DNA from: SAR116 cluster bacterium
GTDB lineage: Bacteria; Pseudomonadota; Alphaproteobacteria; Puniceispirillales; Marisalimonadaceae
NCBI GenBank assembly: GCA_002691795.1
Contig: NZIY01000078.1
Span: 7,210 to 13,324 of the forward strand
Direction: 5' to 3'
DNA: 6,115 nt
Shown: positions 1 to 5,409 of the stretch, one piece after another
How positions within the stretch are numbered: position 1 is the stretch's first letter
Layout of the letters: each line of letters begins with the position of its first letter
Notes under the pieces: model-generated
What the model was told of the DNA's origin: nothing
The model's input: only the letters and a program-made list of their open reading frames with translations
Database searches by the model: none
Position numbers and translations under genes: made by a program

Positions 1-299
1 TCACAAAATATTACATATTTTCCATTTGCATTTAAAGTTGTCATTCCATCTTGTTCTTCAGAACAATAGGCAGCAACAGAGCTATTATTTATCGATTCAA
101 AAATATATTCATCAGCAAAAATATCTAATGGTTTTTGTTTGTCACCGTCAACATTATGAGTTATATCCTTCTTAATTTCTAAATTATTATTATTTCTTAT
201 TGAATTTGAAATTTTAATCGCTGCATTTGAAATGTTTAATACAACCTTGTTTAAAGAATCTATTAAATAGTTCTTTTCCAGAAAGGTTTTTAAATCCAT
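1..299 (-). CDS. fbp: Fructose-1,6-bisphosphatase class I, N-terminal part (cut by window edge)
   Basis: Reading the minus strand from the ATG at 299-297 gives 99 uninterrupted codons that continue past base 1. Class I fructose-1,6-bisphosphatase removes the 1-phosphate of fructose 1,6-bisphosphate in gluconeogenesis (and the Calvin cycle where present); it is cytosolic and Mg-dependent. Visible family landmarks, in order, are an N-terminal helix with ISNAAIKISNSIR (residues 23-35), NVDGDKQKPLDIFADE (49-64; family form NVQG(E/D)xQxxLDVxAN), VAAYCSEEQ (75-83) carrying the metal-binding Glu pair, and GKYVIFC (93-99), which should lead into the family's DPLDGSSN motif; the first two bases of that Asp codon are the window edge. 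The complete protein should be about 320-340 residues, so roughly 30% is seen. No good Shine-Dalgarno precedes the ATG, but the Met sits where family members begin. It is divergent from the glnE-like gene with an 86-base gap. Family assignment is firm; the metabolic direction is inferred. Confidence 0.9.
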   Translation of the reverse strand, partial: MDLKTFLEKNYLIDSLNKVVLNISNAAIKISNSIRNNNNLEIKKDITHNVDGDKQKPLDIFADEYIFESINNSSVAAYCSEEQDGMTTLNANGKYVIFC

Positions 300-304
300 T
301 TTAA

Positions 305-334
305 TTGCAACTTTCGTAAATTTTGATTTATAAT
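305..334 (+). promoter_or_regulatory. Predicted sigma-70 promoter of the glnE-like gene
   Basis: TTGCAA at 305-310 (4/6 to the -35 consensus) and a perfect TATAAT at 329-334 are separated by 18 bases, predicting a start near 341 and a leader of about 45 bases before the TTG start. The -10 region overlaps a minus-strand TATAAA (complement of 327-332) that could serve fbp, so the two divergent promoters may compete. In such AT-rich DNA -10 matches are common; the 18-base spacing to a fair -35 is the main support. Confidence 0.4.
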
Positions 335-345
335 TCTAATAACAT

Positions 346-363
346 TTTTTTTATATAAAAAAA
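346..363. repeat. Perfect 18-bp AT-only palindrome in the fbp/glnE divergent region
   Basis: Seven T, then ATAT, then seven A form a perfect 18-base palindrome, preceded by one more T. It lies just downstream of the predicted glnE start site. As DNA the adjacent T- and A-tracts should be bent; as RNA it would give only a weak A-U hairpin. With T after neither arm on the plus strand it is not a conventional terminator. A role in regulation is only a guess. Confidence 0.4.
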
Positions 364-385
364 GATTTAATTTAAAGTATTTACA

Positions 386-1957
386 TTGAACTATATAGAT
401 AAAACTAAATTGCCAGAAAATATTTCATCAATAAACGATGTAAGTGAATATTATGATCATAATATTAATGATTTAATAACCTATCTTTTTAAAAAAACAA
501 AATTCAATAAAAAAGATATTTTAGAATTTTTTAGAGCATATTTTAAAAATATTATAAATAAAAAAATACAAGATGATTACATAAACTTAATTGAAAAGTT
601 TTCTAATTCTATACTACCTATAATTTTAAAATCTAAATATCCTAGACAAGGCACCTATCAGCTTTTGAGATTCATACATGCTGTACAACCAAATTTTGAA
701 TTTATTGAAATGGTGATTTTAAATTCTTTTTCTCACAAAAAAATATCAGACATTCTTACCTTCTCAGGACATGCTACAAATCTTTTATCTAAAGATATCA
801 ATTTACTAGAAATATTAGATCCTTATTACGGAATAAAATTGACTAAAAATATAAATATATATCAAAAAGAATTTAATAAAATAAGTGTTAATGAAGATGA
901 AGAAACAATTTTAAATAAATTAAGGAAAACTCATAGAAAACTTAAATTTCAAATTATTGTATCAATTATAACTGATGAATTAAAAGTAGAAGATGCTGCG
1001 TATGAATTTTATTTATTAGCTCATTGCACTCTACAAAAAGTTCAAAAAGTTGCTGTTGATTTAATATCTAAGGATAAAAATTTTGACCCAAATATTATAA
1101 ATGATTTTGGAATTTTGGCATATGGAAGATTTGCTCAAAATTTAATGACATCGAATTCTGATTTAGATCTAGTATTTATTTTCCCAGATAAAAACCAATA
1201 TTTTCAAAATCAGAAAACTTATCATTTAATTTTGTCTCTTATTTCTCAAAAAATGATCTCAATTTTAAGTTCAAAAACATCTGAAAATTTAATTTATGAG
1301 ATAGACACCAAACTTGCGCCAAAAGTTCGTATTAGTTCAAACGCTTGCACATTATCTGAATTTAAATCATTTCATAAAAATGAGACTTTTTCATGGGAAA
1401 AAATGGCTTTATTGAAAAGTGAATTAGTTTTTAAAGATAATAATTTTCAGATTGAACTAGACAAAGTTATTCAAAAATTTAAATCACAAACAATAAATAG
1501 TAAAAATTTAATTCAAGAAATTAATAAAATGAGAAGAATAGGTATAAAACCTGAAAAAATAAAAAATAATGAAAAACGAAGTAATTTAAATATATCTGAA
1601 AATGTAGAAAACAAAATTCACTGGTACGAAACTAAATATTCTTTAGGTGGTCAGAGGGATATTGAATTCTTAGAATTTTTTTATAGAGATCCAAAATACT
1701 ATGAAATAATAGAAAATATAGAAGAGAAAAAATATTTTATTAAAAAAGCAAAAATGTTTTACTTTATCATTGATCAATATGTAAATCTTACTTTTTCAAA
1801 TCAGAAACCTAGCAAGTTAACAAATCAAATTTTAGAAAAAATTCAAAAAAATCTGAAAATTAGAGATTTAGGTTCTCTCAAATTGAGTCTTAAAAATACT
1901 AAGAATGAAATTAATAAGTACTTAATATACATACTTGATAACAAAATTTTTGATTAA
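386..1957 (+). CDS. glnE: GlnE-type glutamine synthetase adenylyltransferase, C-terminal (AT-C) half only
   Basis: Full GlnE (about 950 residues) carries two related nucleotidyltransferase halves: the N-terminal half removes AMP from glutamine synthetase, the C-terminal half adds it, with PII and glutamine as signals. This 523-residue protein has one half, and it matches the adenylylating C-terminal half. It begins with the helical linker (LPIILKS at 77-83, RF about 95, then LLxxLDP near 140-146) and LRKTHRKLKF (179-188). The catalytic core follows: YGRFAQNLMTSNSDLDLVF (246-264, Asp259 and Asp261), YEIDTKLAP (304-312, third acidic residue Asp307), FSWEKMALLKSE (335-346; AT-C form WTWEHxALxRAR), an MRR segment (382-384) and LGGQRDIEFLEFF (420-432), then a C-terminal helical domain. 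Glycine in the usual GxLG turn is replaced (GRFAQ). A stop at 368-370 closes the frame upstream, so the start must be TTG at 386 or TTG at 410; the first in-frame ATG is only at codon 109. No strong Shine-Dalgarno is visible. The frame is intact and Lys/Asn-rich. Domain identity is sound; function without the N-terminal half is inferred. Confidence 0.8.
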   Translation: MNYIDKTKLPENISSINDVSEYYDHNINDLITYLFKKTKFNKKDILEFFRAYFKNIINKKIQDDYINLIEKFSNSILPIILKSKYPRQGTYQLLRFIHAVQPNFEFIEMVILNSFSHKKISDILTFSGHATNLLSKDINLLEILDPYYGIKLTKNINIYQKEFNKISVNEDEETILNKLRKTHRKLKFQIIVSIITDELKVEDAAYEFYLLAHCTLQKVQKVAVDLISKDKNFDPNIINDFGILAYGRFAQNLMTSNSDLDLVFIFPDKNQYFQNQKTYHLILSLISQKMISILSSKTSENLIYEIDTKLAPKVRISSNACTLSEFKSFHKNETFSWEKMALLKSELVFKDNNFQIELDKVIQKFKSQTINSKNLIQEINKMRRIGIKPEKIKNNEKRSNLNISENVENKIHWYETKYSLGGQRDIEFLEFFYRDPKYYEIIENIEEKKYFIKKAKMFYFIIDQYVNLTFSNQKPSKLTNQILEKIQKNLKIRDLGSLKLSLKNTKNEINKYLIYILDNKIFD

Positions 1958-1994
1958 TAAATAGTCGTATATTAATTTTAACCATTTTTTTGCA

Positions 1995-2015
1995 TATAAT
2001 TTAATCATTAATTAA
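1995..2015 (+). promoter_or_regulatory. Predicted amtB promoter -10 box with adjoining TTAAT-C-ATTAA dyad
   Basis: A perfect TATAAT sits at 1995-2000; the best-spaced -35 is poor (TTAATT, 1972-1977, 17 bases away), which would suit an activator-dependent promoter. Immediately after the -10 box, 2001-2015 reads TTAATCATTAATTAA, containing the dyad TTAAT-C-ATTAA (2001-2011) across the expected start site near 2007. The first 13 bases recur, in the same orientation and next to the -10 box, at the gdh promoter on the opposite strand. A short inverted repeat, TTTGG-N4-CCAAA (2017-2030), follows. No GG-N10-GC sigma-54 element is seen. Operator function is inferred. Confidence 0.4.
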
Positions 2016-2083
2016 CTTTGGGTTTCCAAAACAAATCTCATGTTTAAACAAATTCTACAAATTCATTACTAATTAACTAAACG

Positions 2084-2090
2084 TAAGGAG
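2084..2090 (+). promoter_or_regulatory. Strong ribosome binding site of amtB
   Basis: TAAGGAG lies five bases before the ATG at 2096, one of only two strong Shine-Dalgarno sequences in the window (the other precedes gdh). It fixes the amtB start and suggests high translation of this channel, in contrast to the weak start of the upstream glnE-like gene. Confidence 0.8.
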
Positions 2091-2095
2091 TTTTT

Positions 2096-3376
2096 ATGAA
2101 AAGAATTTTTATTTTAGGCTTTGTGTCATCCTGTTTGTTTATTTCTTCATTTGCAAATGCAGCGGTTGATTCTGAAGTCGCGTATATATTTAACTCATTT
2201 TCCTTTCTGGTTCATGGGTTTTTAGTTATGCTTATGGCAGCTGGTTTCTGTATGTTGGAAACCGGTCTAGTTAGAGCTAAAAATGCCGTTGTTCAATGTG
2301 CTAAAAATATAGGCTTGTACTCGATAGCTGGAATAATGTTTGCAGTTGTTGGATATAATCTTATGTATATGGATGTTTCGGGTTGGATAGGTTCATTTTC
2401 GATATGGGGTCCTTCTGACAAACTTGAACCGCTTGAAGGTGATTATTCGTCAGGATCCGATTGGTGGTTTCAAATGGTCTTTTGCGCTACTGCTGCTTCA
2501 ATTGTTAGTGGAGCGGTTGCAGAAAGGGTTAAATTATCTAGCTTTTTAATATTTGTTGTTCTTCTATGTGGATTTATTTATCCAATCCAAGGTTCTTGGT
2601 CTTGGGGTGGAGGATATTTAAGCGAGGCTGGATTTTTAGATTTTGCAGGTTCATCCATAGTTCATGGAGTTGGTGGTTGGGCTGCACTAACTGGTGCAAT
2701 TATTCTAGGCGCTAGAAAAGGTAAATATGCATCCGACGGTAGTGTTAATCCAATGCCAGGTTCTAACTTACCTTTAGCAACTTTAGGTACATTTATTTTA
2801 TGGTTTGGCTGGTTTGGATTTAATGGTGGTTCTCAGCTCGCAATGGGTTCCGCAGCTGATGTTTCTGCGATATCAAATATATATATCAATACTAATCTTG
2901 CAGCAGCAGGTGGTGTAGTAGTTGCAATAATTTTAACGATGTTATTTTACAAAAAAACTGACTTAACAATGGCGTTAAATGGTGCTCTTGGTGGATTAGT
3001 TGCAATCACAGCTGAACCTTTAGCTCCTTCACCAATGCTAGCAATTTTTATAGGCGCTGTTGGTGGTTTGATAGTGGTGTTATCAATTCCAATGTTAGAC
3101 AAATTTAAAGTAGATGATGTTGTAGGTGCAATTCCAGTACACTTGTTTGCAGGTATTTGGGGAACTATAGCAGTTATTTTCTCTAATTCAGACGCAAATA
3201 TTGGAGCTCAACTTTACGGTATATTAGCCATAGGAGCATTTACAGTAATCGCATCTTCAATTGTATGGTATGCAATTAAACTAATCATTGGCATTAGAGT
3301 TTCAGAAGAACAGGAACTTGAAGGTGTAGATGTCAGCGAAGTTGGTATGGAAGCATATCCTGATTTTAAAAAATAA
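2096..3376 (+). CDS. amtB: Ammonium channel AmtB
   Basis: Inner-membrane trimeric ammonium channel of the Amt/Mep/Rh family, complete at 426 residues. Residues 1 to about 22 form a cleavable signal peptide (basic MKR, hydrophobic core, SFANA|AVD), as in E. coli AmtB, and about 11 membrane helices follow (approximately 32-55, 73-93, 123-144, 148-166, 183-206, 225-244, 262-284, 290-306, 313-334, 340-362, 372-398). Pore residues align with the E. coli protein (mature numbering in brackets): Phe gate Phe125 and Phe129 (F103, F107), Trp170 (W148), Asp182 (D160), Phe242 (F215), Ser246 (S219), and the twin histidines His190 (H168) and His349 (H318). The cytoplasmic tail RVSEEQELEGVDV..VGMEAY (401-421) keeps the family signature that couples subunits and docks GlnK. 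The start is fixed by TAAGGAG five bases upstream. It follows the glnE-like gene by 138 bases, has its own likely promoter, and ends in a strong terminator. Unlike the usual glnK-amtB pair, no PII gene adjoins it. Confidence 0.96.
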   Translation: MKRIFILGFVSSCLFISSFANAAVDSEVAYIFNSFSFLVHGFLVMLMAAGFCMLETGLVRAKNAVVQCAKNIGLYSIAGIMFAVVGYNLMYMDVSGWIGSFSIWGPSDKLEPLEGDYSSGSDWWFQMVFCATAASIVSGAVAERVKLSSFLIFVVLLCGFIYPIQGSWSWGGGYLSEAGFLDFAGSSIVHGVGGWAALTGAIILGARKGKYASDGSVNPMPGSNLPLATLGTFILWFGWFGFNGGSQLAMGSAADVSAISNIYINTNLAAAGGVVVAIILTMLFYKKTDLTMALNGALGGLVAITAEPLAPSPMLAIFIGAVGGLIVVLSIPMLDKFKVDDVVGAIPVHLFAGIWGTIAVIFSNSDANIGAQLYGILAIGAFTVIASSIVWYAIKLIIGIRVSEEQELEGVDVSEVGMEAYPDFKK

Positions 3377-3398
3377 TTATCAATTTACCTCCCCAATG

Positions 3399-3429
3399 AA
3401 AGGCAGTCTTAATAGACTGCCTTTTTTTT
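3399..3429 (+). terminator. Rho-independent terminator of amtB
   Basis: Perfect 11-bp stem AAAGGCAGTCT (3399-3409) / AGACTGCCTTT (3414-3424) with a TAAT loop, followed by a run of eight T (3422-3429). It starts 22 bases after the amtB stop. On the minus strand the same stem is followed by only TTTCATT, so it should end gdh transcripts less efficiently; it may still act as a shared terminator, since gdh stops at 3434. Confidence 0.93.
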
Positions 3430-3433
3430 ACTT

Positions 3434-4855
3434 CTACAATCCTAATGATTTATAACTATCCATTACTCTTTTAACAGACACCATCATTGCAGCAGTTCTT
3501 AAATCTTCTGCATTAGGGTTTTTATTCCAAACTTCACTTATGACTTCATAAGTATTTCTCATTGTATCTTCCAACCCAGATCTTACTAGATCAATTTCAG
3601 ATGATCCTTGCATAACCAAATCTTTATATTCTTCTGGAAAATTGGAACCTGTCATTTTTTCAAGTGCTTGTATCATTAATGAAGTTTGATTTTCCTGAGC
3701 TCGCCTCTGAAGTCTACCTAGACGAATTCTACTTAAGTTTTTAATCCATTCGAAATAACTAACTGTAACTCCACCTGCATTAGCATAAAGATCTGGAATT
3801 ATAATAACACCTTTCTTAATCAAAATTGCATCAGCTTCACTTGAAACCGGACCATTTGCTGCCTCAATAATTAATGGTGTTTTAATTTTTTCAGCATTTT
3901 CTTTATTAATAACAAGTTCCATCGCAGCAGGAATTAAGATATCGGCATCTTCTTCTAATATTTCTGCACCTTTATCAACATATCCTTTGAAACCTTTAAC
4001 CCCAGCATTTTCAAGAATATGCTCTCTTAATTTTTCGATATTTATTCCTTCTCTATCCACTATAGAGCCATCTCTTTCAATAACGTGAGTTACTAAGCAA
4101 TTATCTTGAGTGGACAAAAACAAAGCAGCATGATAACCAACATTTCCTAGACCTTGAACAATAACTCTTTTCCCTTTCAAACCAGGTGTTAAACCTGTTT
4201 TCTTAGCATCTACTGGATTATCAAAAAAAGCCTGTAAAGCATATTGAACCCCTCTTCCTGTAGCCTCTGTTCTACCTCCTATTCCACCCTTATTAACTGG
4301 CTTACCCGTTACGCATGCCCAAGCGTTTAATTCAGTTGGGTGTAATTTTCTAAACTCATCAGCCATCCAAGCCATTTCTCTTTCACCAGTACCCACATCA
4401 GGGGCAGGAACATTTTGAGAAGGATGAATTAAATCTCGTTTAGATAATTCATCGGTAAAACGTCTTGTGATTTTTTCTAACTCTTCTTCAGTCCAATCTC
4501 TAATATTTATAATAAGTCCTCCTTTTGATCCACCAAAAGGTACTTCAACCAAAGAACACTTGTAAGTCATCAATGCAGCTAAAGCATCTACTTCATCTTG
4601 ATTGACGGCTAAATCATATCTTATACCTCCTTTAACAGGTTCAACATGGTCAGAATGCACAGATCTATAACCAGTAAAAGTATGAATAGTTCCTCGTAAT
4701 CTAACACCAAATCTAACAACATAAGTTGAATTAACAGTCATTACTTGTTTAGCTAATTCATCTGTATAAAGTTCTTTACCCTCACTCTTTTGAAGACATA
4801 TTATTGCTTTTTTATAATTTTCTTCTATTGACTTTAAAAACTCTTGACCCGCCAT
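3434..4855 (-). CDS. Glutamate dehydrogenase, animal/mitochondrial type
   Basis: Complete 473-residue Glu/Leu/Phe/Val dehydrogenase family enzyme, which interconverts glutamate with 2-oxoglutarate plus ammonium using NAD(P). Substrate-domain motifs: VKGGIRY (74-80), LMTYKC with Lys99, PFGGSKGG (106-113) with catalytic Lys111, and VPAPDVGTGEREM (149-161) with catalytic Asp153. The Rossmann domain has VIVQGLGNVG (231-240), an acidic residue at the end of the next strand (Glu260, hinting at NAD), AANGP (332-336) and NAGGVTVSYFEW (359-370). Long stretches such as ITRRFTDEL, TGRGV and LRTAA are those of mammalian GLUD1, as is the segment SSEIDLVRSGLEDTM (418-432). About 103 residues follow SYFEW, some 38 more than I recall for ordinary bacterial hexameric enzymes, suggesting an antenna-like insertion near 378-418. 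ATG is supported by GGGAGG six bases upstream. It is convergent with amtB and divergent from the TerB-like gene. Glutamate dehydrogenase rather than leucine or phenylalanine dehydrogenase is well supported; catabolic versus assimilatory direction and cofactor are inferred. Confidence 0.94.
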   Translation of the reverse strand: MAGQEFLKSIEENYKKAIICLQKSEGKELYTDELAKQVMTVNSTYVVRFGVRLRGTIHTFTGYRSVHSDHVEPVKGGIRYDLAVNQDEVDALAALMTYKCSLVEVPFGGSKGGLIINIRDWTEEELEKITRRFTDELSKRDLIHPSQNVPAPDVGTGEREMAWMADEFRKLHPTELNAWACVTGKPVNKGGIGGRTEATGRGVQYALQAFFDNPVDAKKTGLTPGLKGKRVIVQGLGNVGYHAALFLSTQDNCLVTHVIERDGSIVDREGINIEKLREHILENAGVKGFKGYVDKGAEILEEDADILIPAAMELVINKENAEKIKTPLIIEAANGPVSSEADAILIKKGVIIIPDLYANAGGVTVSYFEWIKNLSRIRLGRLQRRAQENQTSLMIQALEKMTGSNFPEEYKDLVMQGSSEIDLVRSGLEDTMRNTYEVISEVWNKNPNAEDLRTAAMMVSVKRVMDSYKSLGL

Positions 4856-4861
4856 TTAATT

Positions 4862-4867
4862 CCTCCC
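4862..4867 (-). promoter_or_regulatory. Strong ribosome binding site of gdh
   Basis: The minus strand reads GGGAGG here, six bases ahead of the ATG at 4855-4853. This near-consensus Shine-Dalgarno decides the gdh start and sits directly after the TTAATCATTAATT word, so a protein or RNA structure over that word could also affect translation. Confidence 0.8.
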
Positions 4868-4912
4868 AATTAATGATTAAGTACTATAATTAGATTTATT
4901 TAAATCTGTAAA
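4868..4912 (-). promoter_or_regulatory. Predicted gdh promoter with spacer inverted repeat and start-site dyad
   Basis: On the minus strand, TTTACA (complement of 4912-4907, 5/6) and TATAGT (complement of 4888-4883, 5/6) are 18 bases apart, the best sigma-70 pair in the window, predicting a start near 4876 and a leader of about 20 bases. The spacer holds a perfect inverted repeat, AGATTTA-TT-TAAATCT (4892-4907), placed where a repressor or MerR-type regulator could bind. Two bases after the -10 box comes TTAATCATTAATT (complement of 4880-4868), identical to the word at the amtB promoter. Promoter call is fair; operator roles are inference. Confidence 0.5.
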
Positions 4913-4941
4913 TTGATTTTTGTTAAAATTAAGTCTTTAAT
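4913..4941 (+). promoter_or_regulatory. Possible promoter of the TerB-like/ivd operon
   Basis: TTGATT (4913-4918, 4/6) and TTTAAT (4936-4941, 5/6) are separated by 17 bases and lie back to back with the gdh -35 box. The predicted start near 4948 would fall at the AAGGA Shine-Dalgarno (4948-4952), leaving a very short leader, which weakens the call. Confidence 0.25.
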
Positions 4942-4958
4942 ATTAAAAAGGAAAATAT

Positions 4959-5405
4959 ATGTTTCAAAATTTAAAAAATATCTTTGAGAAAGTTAAACAT
5001 GAAAAAAATTCAGAAATTGAGATTATTGAAGAAGAAATCTATGCTGTGTTATGTCTTTTAATTGAAGCATGCAAAGTTGATGGAACTGTTTCTGATAATG
5101 AAATAGAAAAAATCATAGGCTTACTGATTAATAAATTTCATCTAGAACCCCGCAAAGCAGAAGATGCAGTTAATTATGTTTTAAAAAAAGCAAATGAGAA
5201 AGTTGAAATCTATTCAGATATAAAAGTAATTCTTGATACTATGGATCATGAAGAAAGAATAAAAGTTGTTGAAATGTTATGGGGAGTAGTTTTAGCTGAT
5301 GGAAACATAGATGATTACGAATCAAATCTTATGAGAAAAATAGCAAGCTTACTTCATGTTTCAAGCTTTGAAACAGTTGAGGCTAAAAAACGCGCTATGA
5401 GATAA
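4959..5405 (+). CDS. TerB-like small helical protein of unknown function
   Basis: Complete 148-residue protein, apparently all-helical and cytosolic with no signal peptide. It resembles the TerB-like family: two similar acidic segments, [15 protein letters not shown] (38-52) and [21 protein letters not shown] (from 112 on), each of the form hydrophobic-(V/A)DG-x-(V/I)-x-D-x-E, sit near the starts of two helical halves as in the TerB fold, where such acidic loops bind metal. The N-terminal [13 protein letters not shown] is a basic amphipathic helix. Family members outside ter operons have no proven role, and nothing here indicates tellurite resistance: no terC, terD or terZ is nearby. The ATG has AAGGA six bases upstream. 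The stop is four bases before ivd, so the two are probably co-transcribed and perhaps translationally linked. Family call moderate to good; function unknown. Confidence 0.8.
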   Translation: MFQNLKNIFEKVKHEKNSEIEIIEEEIYAVLCLLIEACKVDGTVSDNEIEKIIGLLINKFHLEPRKAEDAVNYVLKKANEKVEIYSDIKVILDTMDHEERIKVVEMLWGVVLADGNIDDYESNLMRKIASLLHVSSFETVEAKKRAMR

Positions 5406-5409
5406 AATT

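Noticed and set aside
386..1957. GlnD (PII uridylyltransferase) or another generic nucleotidyltransferase
   Set aside because: The YEIDTKLAP, SWEKMALLKSE and GGQRDIEF motifs in this order, and the preceding helical linker, are those of GlnE. There is no HD domain or ACT domain as in GlnD.
386..1957. Pseudogene or decayed fragment of glnE
   Set aside because: The frame is open for 523 codons with catalytic acids intact and a proper C-terminal domain. A decaying gene in such AT-rich DNA would have collected stop codons.
1958..1994. Intrinsic terminator after the glnE-like gene, suggested by the T7 run at 1984-1991
   Set aside because: No GC-containing inverted repeat precedes the T run, so read-through into amtB cannot be excluded but termination here is unsupported.
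2040..2072. Ten-codon upstream open frame with two Gln codons in the amtB leader
   Set aside because: It has no Shine-Dalgarno before its ATG, no attenuator hairpins follow, and so short a frame is expected by chance.
1958..2095. Sigma-54/NtrC promoter for amtB
   Set aside because: No GG-N10-GC pair is present; the TTTTTTTGCAT at 1984-1994 has no GG at the required distance upstream.
4959..5405. Tellurite resistance function for the TerB-like gene
   Set aside because: No other ter gene is in the window, and short TerB-like proteins occur widely outside resistance operons; only the fold-level resemblance is supported.
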